Positions 51,149 through 59,040 of a stretch of DNA of 64,000 nucleotides are shown here, in pieces. The DNA lies in contig NZ_LODW01000049.1 in NCBI RefSeq assembly GCF_002914525.1, positions 1 to 64,000 of the forward strand. The letters are read 5' to 3'. This DNA comes from Rhizobium hidalgonense (GTDB lineage Bacteria > Pseudomonadota > Alphaproteobacteria > Rhizobiales > Rhizobiaceae). Made by a program: the position numbers and the translations under genes. The notes beneath the pieces are model-generated. The model searched no databases, had not been told where the DNA came from, and worked only from the letters and a program-made list of their open reading frames with translations. Numbering within the stretch: position 1 is the stretch's first letter; each line of letters begins with the position of its first letter.

Positions 51149-52501
51149 ATGGCGAGCGATAGGACGGACGGCAAGGCCGAGGGCGGCGACCCGCGTTTCG
51201 AGATCCTGATCGTCGGCATGAACGGCGATCTGCGCGGCAAGCAGCTTCCATCAGGCGCCGCAGACAAGGTCTGGGCCGGCGAAATCCGCCTGCCGACCTC
51301 GACGCAATCACTCGACATCTGGGGCGACGACAATGACGACATTACCGGCCTGTCGCTGACGATCGGCGATCCCGATGGCAGGGTCGTTGCAGACCGGCGC
51401 AGCCTTGCGCCGATGCCCTGGGCGCCGGAGGGCTCGATGCAGGTGCTCGCCAGCATGCACGAATTTGACGGCAGCCCGAGCTTCATGGACCCGCGCGCCA
51501 TCCTCGCCTCGACACTGGAACGTTATGCCTCGCGCGGCCTGACGCCTGTGGTGGCGACCGAGCTGGAATTCTACGTGATGTCGGGAGACTGGCGCGAGAC
51601 CGGACGCCCCTCCCCGCCCGAAAGCCTTACCTATCGCGGCGAACCGAACGGTTTCCAGCTTTACGACATGAGCGCCGTCGACGCGCTCGACGACTATCTC
51701 GGGACGTTGAGGGCCTATGCGAAGGCGCAGGGGCTGCCGGCGGAAGCGACGACGGCGGAGTTCGGTCCCGGCCAGTTCGAGGTCAACCTGCTGCACCGCC
51801 CCGATGCGCTGGCGGCCGCCGACGACTGCCTCTACCTCAAGCGCATCGCCGAGCAGGCGGCGCGCCGCCACGGGCTGAAATCGACCTGCATGGCCAAGCC
51901 CTATTCCGAGCACGCCGGCTCCGGCCTGCATGTGCATGCGAGCGTCATCGACAGGCAAGGCCGCAACATCCTCGACGCCAAGGGCGGCGAGCCGAAGCGG
52001 CTCAAATCGGTTGCTGCCGGGCTGCTCAATAGCATGCGCGAGGCGCAGCTGATCTTCGCCCCCTTCGCCAATTCCTACCGCCGTTTCCAGCCGGGCTCGT
52101 TCGCGCCCGTCGACCTCACCTGGGGCAGCAGCCATCGCGGCACGGCGATCCGCATACCCGACAAGGATGGACCGGCGGCCCGCATCGAGCATCGTGTCGC
52201 CGGCGCCGACGCCAATCCCTATCTGCTGCTGGCGGCAATCCTCGGCGGCATGCTCACCGGTCTCGACCACGAACTCGACCCCGGCGAGGAGACGACGCCC
52301 TCGCACACGCCGGCGAATACCACACAGCTGACGCATGATTTCCTCAGCGCCGTCGAGATTTTCCGCGCCTCGCCCTTCATCGCCGATATCTTCGGCGCGC
52401 GCTATCAGGCGCTTTATGGCGACACCAAGCGCAAGGAAGCGCTCGCGCATCTGCGCACCGTCTCGGATTTCGACTATCGCACCTATCTGCCGCGGCTCTG
52501 A
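51149..52501 (+). CDS. Glutamine synthetase-family protein, gamma-glutamylpolyamine synthetase-like
   Basis: 450 residues. The N-terminal beta-grasp part (to about 110) is followed by the catalytic domain with VATELEFYVM, EFGPGQFEVNL, CMAKPYSEHAGSGLHVHASV (metal and ATP sites), RRFQPGSFAP and ADANPYLLLAAILGG. It lacks the adenylylation segment of GlnA and matches the PuuA-type branch that joins glutamate to putrescine or other amines. The internal ATG is chosen because the 20-residue upstream extension is not family-like. It shares its promoter region with the divergent aminotransferase. Confidence 0.9.
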   Translation: MASDRTDGKAEGGDPRFEILIVGMNGDLRGKQLPSGAADKVWAGEIRLPTSTQSLDIWGDDNDDITGLSLTIGDPDGRVVADRRSLAPMPWAPEGSMQVLASMHEFDGSPSFMDPRAILASTLERYASRGLTPVVATELEFYVMSGDWRETGRPSPPESLTYRGEPNGFQLYDMSAVDALDDYLGTLRAYAKAQGLPAEATTAEFGPGQFEVNLLHRPDALAAADDCLYLKRIAEQAARRHGLKSTCMAKPYSEHAGSGLHVHASVIDRQGRNILDAKGGEPKRLKSVAAGLLNSMREAQLIFAPFANSYRRFQPGSFAPVDLTWGSSHRGTAIRIPDKDGPAARIEHRVAGADANPYLLLAAILGGMLTGLDHELDPGEETTPSHTPANTTQLTHDFLSAVEIFRASPFIADIFGARYQALYGDTKRKEALAHLRTVSDFDYRTYLPRL

Positions 52502-52518
52502 AACTGTCAGCGGCTAAC

Positions 52519-53463
52519 CTAGGCAGCCGGTTCTCGGCGCTCATCCGCATCCACCTGGGCGGCGAGACCCTGCTTGACAAGCACCTTCAATTCGCCCGGA
52601 TGCAGCCTAATCGAAACATCGCGTTCGAGCGGCAGCAACTCGCCGTCGATGACACAATTGGCCTTGGAACGCAGCTTCGGGAAATGCAGACGCACTTCGG
52701 CCGGGTGCATCACCATGACATCGGCATTCTCGCGCACCTTGCCGCGCAGCATATCGATGGCGAGACGGGCGACGCCGAGCGGCTTCAGCGGATTTGCCGC
52801 ATAGAAACCGAGTTCGCCGCTTGTCAGATTATCGGCGTAAAGCAGCGCATTCTCGCCGAACGGATTGTTGGAAACCGAGATTGCCGACACCCAGCGGCGT
52901 TCGCGCATGCCGGCCGCCTCGAACTCGACCTCGAATTCCGGCGGATTGAACACGACACCCAAGGCCGCCTTTGTGCTCGCCCGGATCTTGCCGAGCCGCG
53001 AACGATAGCTGTAGGCGTTGCGGTAACGGACCATGCGGGCATGCAGGCCGGCGGAAAACTGGTGGATGAAGGGGCGGCCGTTGGCGCTGGCAATATCGAC
53101 ATTGTCGATCTCGCCGGAGGCAAGCACATCGAGCGCCTGCCAGATATCGAGCGGCACGCGCAGCGAGCGGGCAAAGAGGTTCATCGTACCGGCGGGCACG
53201 ACGCCGAGCGCAATGCCGTTTTTCCAGGCGATCGATGCCGCGGCCGAAATCGTGCCGTCGCCGCCGCCGGCGACGATCCCGTCGATATCGTCGCGCTTGG
53301 CCGCCCGCTCCATGGCGGGAATGATCTCCTTTCCGGAGAAGACGATGGCGTCGAAATCGTGCCCCGCTTCGCGGAATGCTTCCTCCGCCCTCTTTTCGTA
53401 GGCCAGCATATCGGTGGTCCTGAAGGTGCCGCCGTCGCGATTGAAAAAGCCTACAAGCTTCAT
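52519..53463 (-). CDS. Diacylglycerol kinase-family lipid kinase
   Basis: 314 residues of the DAGK/LCB5 family. The nucleotide motif GGGDGT is at 66-71, with PAGTMNLFARSL at 90-101, and the C-terminal beta-sandwich includes SISVSNNPFGENALLYADN (in part) and a final IDGELLPLERDVSIRL. It phosphorylates a membrane lipid such as diacylglycerol or a sphingoid base; the acceptor is unknown. The start MKLVGFFNRDGG follows GGGAGCCCTT; the 54-residue upstream extension is not family-like. It is tail to tail with the glutamine synthetase-like gene. Confidence 0.92.
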   Translation of the reverse strand: MKLVGFFNRDGGTFRTTDMLAYEKRAEEAFREAGHDFDAIVFSGKEIIPAMERAAKRDDIDGIVAGGGDGTISAAASIAWKNGIALGVVPAGTMNLFARSLRVPLDIWQALDVLASGEIDNVDIASANGRPFIHQFSAGLHARMVRYRNAYSYRSRLGKIRASTKAALGVVFNPPEFEVEFEAAGMRERRWVSAISVSNNPFGENALLYADNLTSGELGFYAANPLKPLGVARLAIDMLRGKVRENADVMVMHPAEVRLHFPKLRSKANCVIDGELLPLERDVSIRLHPGELKVLVKQGLAAQVDADERREPAA

Positions 53464-53764
53464 AAGGGCTCCCGTCCCTGGCGCGGAAATGGTCCTGCCT
53501 TGCATCTCAGATGGTTGCGGCATTGGCGATTTCAAGCGCATCCGCCTTTCCGGAAGAGTATCCGAAATGCAAATACTGCAACTGATATATGCACATAGCA
53601 GGACGCTGCACTGCGAAAAATGCACTCGACGCCTGCCGGTACATCACGGATAGATCACATATCGGAGAGATCGTCTCCACTTCCCGCCAGATACCCACGA
53701 TCGCCTCGCGGCCTCGCTTGCGCCGGGGCCATTGCCAAGCAGAAAACCGTCCCGAGGAGCTCTC
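53464..53764. other. Divergent promoter region between the lipid kinase and the MFS gene
   Basis: 301 bp with no gene. It should hold both promoters. AT-richer stretches lie near 53565-53600 and 53640-53670; no clear operator was recognised. Confidence 0.5.
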
Positions 53765-54991
53765 ATGAGTGAGATCACCGTCAACGATTCTATCGATAGC
53801 CAGGATGAAGGGCTGCCCTCGGCAACGACAGTGGCGCTGGTCCAGCTGGCGCTCGCCTGTGGCGGCTTCGGTATCGGCACCGGCGAATTCGCGATCATGG
53901 GTCTGCTGCCCAATGTCGCCGCCACCTTCTCGGTGACGACGCCGCAGGCCGGCTACGTCATCAGCGCCTATGCGCTCGGCGTGGTCATCGGCGCGCCTGT
54001 CATCGCCGTGCTCGCCGCGAAAATGGCGCGCCGGACGCTGCTGCTGACACTGATGCTGATCTTTGCCGCCGGCAACATCTTCAGCGCCATGGCGCCGACC
54101 TTCGAAAGTTTCGCGCTGCTGCGCTTCATCAGCGGCCTGCCGCATGGGGCCTATTTCGGCGTCGCTGCGCTTGTCGCCGCCTCGATGGTGCCGGTGCATC
54201 GCCGGGCGCGAGCCGTCGGCCGCGTCATGCTCGGCCTGACGGTCGCAACCCTTCTCGGTACGCCCTTGACGACATTCTTCGGCCAGTCGCTCGACTGGCA
54301 GATCGCATTTTTCTCCGTCGGCGTGCTCGGCCTGCTGACGGTGGCATTGATCTGGTTCTACGTTCCGAAGGACAGGGTTTCCGAAGAGGCAAGTTTCTCA
54401 CGCGAACTCGGCGCCTTCCGCCGGCCGCAGGTGTGGCTGACGCTCGGCATCGCCGCCGTCGGTTACGGCGGCATGTTTGCGATGTTCAGCTATATCGCTT
54501 CGACCACAACCGAGGTGGCGATGCTGCCGGAAACAGCTGTTCCGATCATGCTGGTGCTTTTCGGCGTCGGCATGAATGCCGGTAATTTCATCGGTTCGTG
54601 GCTTGCCGACAAATCGCTGCTCGGCACGATCGGCGGCTCGCTCGTCTATAATATCGTCGTGCTCACCACCTTCTCGCTGACCGCCGCCAATCCCTATATG
54701 CTCGGCCTCTCCGTCTTCCTCGTCGGCTGCGGTTTTGCCGCCGGTCCGGCGCTGCAGACGCGGTTGATGGATGTCGCCGCCGATGCGCAGACGCTGGCGG
54801 CCGCCTCCAACCATTCCGCCTTCAACATCGCCAATGCGATCGGCGCCTGGCTCGGCGGCCTCGTCATCGCCTGGGGCTATGGTTTTGCGGCAACCGGTTA
54901 TGTCGGCGCGGCCCTCTCCTTCCTCGGTCTCTTCGTCTTTGCAGCCTCGGTGCGTCTGGAGCGCCGCAGCCGAAGCGCGCAGGCCGCCTGA
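53765..54991 (+). CDS. MFS transporter, arabinose-efflux (AraJ/DHA1) type
   Basis: 408 residues with 12 membrane segments. It begins with an acidic lead, then LACGGFGIGTGEFAIMGLLPNVA, a hallmark of the DHA1 efflux group, and the loop 2-3 motif VLAAKMARRTLLL. Later parts include RFISGLPHGAYFGVAALVAA and PLTTFFGQSLDWQIAFFSVG. Likely a proton-driven exporter of sugars or drugs; the substrate is unknown. GAGGAGCTCTC upstream sets the ATG. No regulator is adjacent. Confidence 0.92.
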   Translation: MSEITVNDSIDSQDEGLPSATTVALVQLALACGGFGIGTGEFAIMGLLPNVAATFSVTTPQAGYVISAYALGVVIGAPVIAVLAAKMARRTLLLTLMLIFAAGNIFSAMAPTFESFALLRFISGLPHGAYFGVAALVAASMVPVHRRARAVGRVMLGLTVATLLGTPLTTFFGQSLDWQIAFFSVGVLGLLTVALIWFYVPKDRVSEEASFSRELGAFRRPQVWLTLGIAAVGYGGMFAMFSYIASTTTEVAMLPETAVPIMLVLFGVGMNAGNFIGSWLADKSLLGTIGGSLVYNIVVLTTFSLTAANPYMLGLSVFLVGCGFAAGPALQTRLMDVAADAQTLAAASNHSAFNIANAIGAWLGGLVIAWGYGFAATGYVGAALSFLGLFVFAASVRLERRSRSAQAA

Positions 54992-55084
54992 GCCCCTTCA
55001 TCTGCCATGCGGGGGTGCGACATTCTGGCGTTAAGCATTTACCCAGCTTGACTTTTTTCGCGTTCGGGACCACCTACCATCTCA

Positions 55085-55252
55085 CGCGGAAGGCACCTGC
55101 CTTCCGCGGATTTCAACGGAGCCATCTTAACGATGCCAAGCGACAGTAGCAGTCGATTGCCTTTGCCGTACGCGGCCCTCGTGCGCTGACCGACTCCTGT
55201 CGGCTCGCCCGTTCGGGACGCTACGGCGGATCGACGGAAAGGCGAGCCTCAA
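55085..55252 (+). promoter_or_regulatory. Structured 5' leader of mgtE, candidate Mg2+-responsive element
   Basis: A perfect 10-bp hairpin (CGCGGAAGGC-acct-GCCTTCCGCG, 55085-55108) is followed by an 18-codon upstream ORF (55133-55189). Next comes a small hairpin CCGAC-tcct-GTCGG (55190-55203). Then there is an 8-bp long-range pair, GGCTCGCC (55202-55209) with GGCGAGCC (55241-55248), which covers the ribosome binding region 5 nt before the mgtE ATG. The second and third stems share bases 55202-55203 and so compete. This is the layout of translation-controlled attenuation. Confidence 0.6.
55133..55189 (+). CDS. Putative leader peptide of mgtE
   Basis: 18 codons, MPSDSSSRLPLPYAALVR and stop, preceded by GGAG 11 nt upstream. 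Prolines are at 2, 10 and 12. It ends 63 nt before the mgtE ATG, right at the foot of the first competing hairpin. In enterobacteria, proline-containing leader peptides (mgtL, corL) couple ribosome speed to Mg2+ transporter expression. A similar role here is inferred from position and structure only. Confidence 0.45.
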   Translation: MPSDSSSRLPLPYAALVR

Positions 55253-56626
55253 ATGAATATCAATCGCTTCCCACTTCGGGCAGGCCATGCCGCCCGTGCC
55301 TTCATCAACAATAGCCGCGGCGCAACGATCGCCGAACGCGTCGATGCGTTGAACGCACTCACCGTCCAGGATGCGGGCCGCGTGCTGACAGGCATGCCGC
55401 TCGACTATGCCGTCAATATTCTCGACCGGCCGGAGCTTCGCAACGCCGCGCAGATCCTGGCGCTGATCAGTGCCGACGATGCCGCACGGCTGCTGCACGG
55501 CATGTCCAACGACCGCGTCGCCGACGTGCTGCTCGAACTCGACGGCGAGACCCGCGCCCGGCTGTTTTCCAGCCTCGACGAACCGGTGCGCATCGCGATC
55601 CAGCATCTGATGGGCTATCCGCCGCGCACGGCCGGCGGCATCATGACGACGGAATTCGTCAGCGTACCCGATAGCTGGACCGTCGCCCAGACGCTCGACC
55701 ATGTCCGCCAGGTCGAACGTTCGCGCGAGACCGTCTACGCAATCTATGTGCTCGATGAGATCAGCCATGCGCTGCAGCATGTGGTGACGCTGCGCCGCCT
55801 GATCACCGGCGAGCCGGACGCTTCCATTCTGTCGGTGGCACAGAAGGGCGCGCCGGTTTCGGCCGATCCGCTGATGAAGCAGGAGGATGTCGCCCGGCTG
55901 ATCCGCAAACACGACCTGCTCGCTTTGCCGGTCACCGACGATCATGGGCAGGTGCTCGGCATCGTCACGGTCGACGACGTCATCGACACGATGATCTCGG
56001 ACACGACGGAAGCGGCCCAGAGGTTCGGCGGCATGGAGGCGCTCGGCCAGCCCTATATGAAGATCGGCTTTGCCGGCATGATCCGCAAGCGCGCCGGCTG
56101 GCTCGCCGCCCTCTTCCTCGGCGAAATGCTGACGGCAAGCGCCATGCAGCATTTCGAAGGCGAGCTGGAAAAGGCCGTGGTGCTGACGCTGTTCATCCCG
56201 CTGATCATGAGCTCGGGCGGCAATTCCGGTTCGCAGGCGACCTCGCTGATCATCCGGGCGCTGGCGCTCGGCGAGCTGAAGCTTTCGGACTGGTGGAGGG
56301 TGCTGTTGCGCGAGCTTCCGACCGGCATCGTGCTCGGCGCGATTCTCGGCCTCGTCGGCTTCATCCGCATCGTCTTCTGGCAGTCGGCCGGGCTCTACGA
56401 TTACGGCCCGCACTGGCAGATGGTCGCCATCACGGTGTTTGCCGCCCTGATCGGCATCGTCACCTTCGGCTCGATCTGCGGCTCGATGCTGCCCTTCCTG
56501 CTGCAGAAGCTCCGGCTCGATCCGGCCAGCGCCTCGGCCCCCTTCGTCGCCACGCTGGTCGACGTCACCGGGCTCGTCATCTACTTCTCGGTGGCGCTGC
56601 TCATCCTCAGCGGGACGCTGCTGTAG
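55253..56626 (+). CDS. mgtE: Magnesium transporter MgtE
   Basis: 457 residues in the full MgtE layout. The N-terminal helical superfold (to about 130) includes LDRPELRNAAQILALISADDAARLL (in part). Two CBS domains (about 140-255) contain VTDDHGQVLGIVTVDDVIDTM. Five membrane helices (about 285-455) include FIPLIMSSGGNSGSQATSLI with the pore-lining asparagine and glycine stretch. It imports Mg2+ and is gated by cytosolic Mg2+ through the N and CBS domains. It is monocistronic, with a structured leader before and a terminator after. Confidence 0.95.
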   Translation: MNINRFPLRAGHAARAFINNSRGATIAERVDALNALTVQDAGRVLTGMPLDYAVNILDRPELRNAAQILALISADDAARLLHGMSNDRVADVLLELDGETRARLFSSLDEPVRIAIQHLMGYPPRTAGGIMTTEFVSVPDSWTVAQTLDHVRQVERSRETVYAIYVLDEISHALQHVVTLRRLITGEPDASILSVAQKGAPVSADPLMKQEDVARLIRKHDLLALPVTDDHGQVLGIVTVDDVIDTMISDTTEAAQRFGGMEALGQPYMKIGFAGMIRKRAGWLAALFLGEMLTASAMQHFEGELEKAVVLTLFIPLIMSSGGNSGSQATSLIIRALALGELKLSDWWRVLLRELPTGIVLGAILGLVGFIRIVFWQSAGLYDYGPHWQMVAITVFAALIGIVTFGSICGSMLPFLLQKLRLDPASASAPFVATLVDVTGLVIYFSVALLILSGTLL

Positions 56627-56644
56627 AGCCTAAGACCCCTCCCC

Positions 56645-56672
56645 AACCCCTCCCTTGTGGGGAGGGGTTTTT
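56645..56672 (+). terminator. Terminator after mgtE, built from the GC-rich repeat
   Basis: AACCCCTCCC-ttgtg-GGGAGGGGTT followed by TTT. The element (56635-56672) is the third copy of the repeat seen twice between iolC and iolD, here serving as a Rho-independent terminator 10-20 bp after the stop. Confidence 0.8.
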
Positions 56673-56697
56673 ACTAGTGAGAAAAAAGTTTGGGAAA

Positions 56698-57171
56698 TTA
56701 TCTTCCCTCGGGCAGTTTCAGCGGTCCATGCGTCTTAATGCTCCGGATGGCGAAGTTGGAGCGGATGTCGCTGACATTCGGCAGGGTCAACAGCGTTTCG
56801 GTCAGCAGCCGATCGTAGGCGGCGAGATCTTCCACCACCACTTCGGCGAGGAAATCGGCGGTGCCCGAAATCAGGAAGCAGGAGACGATCTCGGGGATGG
56901 CGAGCAACGCCTTGTGCTGCGCCTCGGAATTCTCGCGGCTGTGATGGGCAACCTTGAATTCGACGAAGACGGTCAGGCCGAGCCCGACTTCCTTACGGTC
57001 GATGTCAGCCGTGTAGCCGCGGATGATGCCGGAGCGTTCGAGATTGCGGATGCGGCGCAGGCAGGGCGACGGCGACAGGTTCACCTTCTCGGCGATCTCG
57101 ACATTGGTGGCCCGCGCATCCTCCTGCAGGTATTTCAGGATGGCAATATCGAATTTATCGAGATTTGGCAT
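56698..57171 (-). CDS. Lrp/AsnC-family transcriptional regulator
   Basis: 157 residues, the family size. The N-terminal winged helix (about 3-60) reads LDKFDIAILKYLQEDARATNVEIAEKVNLSPSPCLRRIRNLE (in part). The C-terminal RAM domain (about 65-150) carries GYTADIDRKEVGLGLTVFVEF and EIVSCFLISGTADFLAEVV. The start ATG has AGGA 8 nt upstream; two earlier in-frame ATGs give an atypical lead. It is divergent from an EamA transporter gene, its probable target, so an amino acid signal is likely. The mgtE terminator lies beyond its 3' end. Confidence 0.92.
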   Translation of the reverse strand: MPNLDKFDIAILKYLQEDARATNVEIAEKVNLSPSPCLRRIRNLERSGIIRGYTADIDRKEVGLGLTVFVEFKVAHHSRENSEAQHKALLAIPEIVSCFLISGTADFLAEVVVEDLAAYDRLLTETLLTLPNVSDIRSNFAIRSIKTHGPLKLPEGR

Positions 57172-57316
57172 TTTCTCGATCCTTGTTGGCATGGATTGGC
57201 AGAAGATTGCGCATAGCATGATTTTTGAGCTAGAGATAGCAAGGACATGCCCCGGCACCTCAAGCTAATCTTCTCTTCAACCGGACAGGATCCGGATGGA
57301 GGAAAGGATTAGGACG

Positions 57317-58222
57317 ATGAGCACGATCGCATTTTCAAACGACAAATCGCCTTCGCAAACCCTCGGTTATGCCGCCGGCACCATTACCGTGCTGATCTGG
57401 GCTTCCTGGTTTCTGGCAACCCGCCACAGCGCGACGACGTCGCTCGGCTCGATCGATATCGGTCTCATCCGCTTCGGCATTCCGGCCGTGGCGCTGTCGC
57501 CGGTCTGGCTTCGCATCGGCCTGCTGCCGAAGGGTCTGCCGCTGCATCTTTTGGCAATCATGGTTGCCGGCTGCGGCGCGGTCTTCTTCCTGGTGACGAC
57601 GCTTGCCATCCACTCCACACCGGCAGCCTCGTCGGGCATCCTGCTCGGCGGCTCCATGCCGCTTGCCACCGCACTGATCGGCATTCTGCTGTTTCGGGAG
57701 CGGCCGGATGCTACGCGCATCGCCGGGCTGGCGGCGATCGTCGGCGGCGTCCTGATCCTGCTCGCCCGCAGCCTTGCCGATGCCTCCCTGCCTTGGACGA
57801 GCTTTGCATTGCTGCCGGCGGGTGCCGTGCTCTGGGCAAGCTATACGCATGCCTTCCGCCGCTCCGGTCTGACGGCCGTTCAGGCCAGCGCGTTGATTGC
57901 CGTCTGGTCCTTCCTGATCATGGCGGTGCTCGCCCTCATCTTCGGCATCTCGCTGCCGCAGGCCCCGCTTTCGGAAATCGGCCTGCAGGTGCTGAGCCAG
58001 GGCATTCTTTCCGGCCTCGTCGCCATGGTGGCCTATGGCACGGCCGTTCGCACCCTCGGCGGCACACAGGCCGCCGCCTTCACGGCGCTGACGCCTGTTC
58101 TCGCGACCGTCGGCGGCGGTTTCCTGCTCGGCGAACCGGTCGGAATTGCCGAAATCAGCGCCGCTGTGATCACCGGCATCGGCGTGGCGCTGTCGACGGG
58201 AATTGCGGCGCGGCGCCGTTGA
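57317..58222 (+). CDS. EamA/DMT-family transporter
   Basis: 301 residues with ten membrane segments in two EamA repeats (about 15-145 and 160-290). The first opens GYAAGTITVLIWASWFLATRHSA and the second starts with LLPAGAVLWASYTHAFRRSG. Members often export amino acids or related metabolites. The divergent Lrp-type regulator 146 bp away supports an amino acid-linked substrate. The ATG is preceded by AGGATTAGGACG. A strong bidirectional terminator follows. Confidence 0.9.
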   Translation: MSTIAFSNDKSPSQTLGYAAGTITVLIWASWFLATRHSATTSLGSIDIGLIRFGIPAVALSPVWLRIGLLPKGLPLHLLAIMVAGCGAVFFLVTTLAIHSTPAASSGILLGGSMPLATALIGILLFRERPDATRIAGLAAIVGGVLILLARSLADASLPWTSFALLPAGAVLWASYTHAFRRSGLTAVQASALIAVWSFLIMAVLALIFGISLPQAPLSEIGLQVLSQGILSGLVAMVAYGTAVRTLGGTQAAAFTALTPVLATVGGGFLLGEPVGIAEISAAVITGIGVALSTGIAARRR

Positions 58223-58232
58223 AACACTAAAA

Positions 58233-58271
58233 GCAAAAGCCGCCGACAGCGATTGCTTCGGCGGCTTTTGC
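58233..58271. terminator. Bidirectional terminator between the EamA and L,D-transpeptidase genes
   Basis: Perfect 14-bp stem GCAAAAGCCGCCGA-cagcgattgct-TCGGCGGCTTTTGC. A-rich and T-rich outer ends on both sides allow function in both directions between these convergent genes. Confidence 0.88.
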
Positions 58272-58288
58272 ACGTCTGCTGCCCAGGA

Positions 58289-58903
58289 TCAGGCCTGGAT
58301 GACGACAACCCTGGCGCCGACTTCGACACGGCTATAGAGGTCGATCACGTCGTGGTTCATCATGCGGATACAGCCGCTCGACATGGCAAGACCGATCGAT
58401 TGCGGCTGGTTGGTGCCGTGAATGCGGAAATGCGTGTCGCCGCCGCCCCGATAAAGATACATGGCGCGGGCGCCGAGAGGGTTATTCGGGCCGCCCGACA
58501 TGCCGCCGGCGAGCTTGCGATAGCGTTCCTCGCGGCGCTGCATGTTTTCCGTCGGCGTCCAGCTCGGCCATTCGGCCTTGCGGCCGATATAGGCGTTGCC
58601 GGCAAAGGCCAGCCCCTCGCGGCCGACACCGACCCCATAGCGCACCGCCCTGCCGTCGCCGAGGACATAGTAGGCGCGCCGGGCCGGCGTATCGACGATA
58701 ATCGTGCCGGCTGCATGCGTGGTTTCGTAGGCTACTTCCTGACGGCGGAGCTCCGGCTTGATCTTGTCGATCGGCACCTGCTTCAACGGGAATTTTTCAT
58801 CCGGAAGTGCGGCATAATTCGTCTGGCTGTTCAGGCCGGTCGAAGAGCAGCCGGCGACAAAAAGCGGCAGAGCGATCAGGAAGCCCCGGCGGGAGATCGT
58901 CAT
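58289..58903 (-). CDS. L,D-transpeptidase lipoprotein (YkuD)
   Basis: 204 residues. A twin-arginine-like lead (MTISRRGFLIALPLFVAGC) ends at lipobox cysteine 19. The YkuD domain carries the catalytic H162 in FRIHGTNQPQS and the cysteine C178 in LAMSSGCIRMMNHDV, as well as NPLGARAMYLY. It is a wall cross-linking enzyme tethered in the periplasm. It is clearly related to the shorter copy in the Tad operon (38665), but it stands alone here, suggesting general wall maintenance. Confidence 0.93.
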   Translation of the reverse strand: MTISRRGFLIALPLFVAGCSSTGLNSQTNYAALPDEKFPLKQVPIDKIKPELRRQEVAYETTHAAGTIIVDTPARRAYYVLGDGRAVRYGVGVGREGLAFAGNAYIGRKAEWPSWTPTENMQRREERYRKLAGGMSGGPNNPLGARAMYLYRGGGDTHFRIHGTNQPQSIGLAMSSGCIRMMNHDVIDLYSRVEVGARVVVIQA

Positions 58904-59040
58904 GAATGTGTCCTTAGTGCGTCAACATGATGTCGCAAGCTAAGGAAATTATGGTTAACGAACGGCTAACGGCGGCCCGCAACAAGTGATCACCAGGGTG
59001 TCAGCACGCAAAAAATTGTCGGCGGTGGGGATAATCCGCC

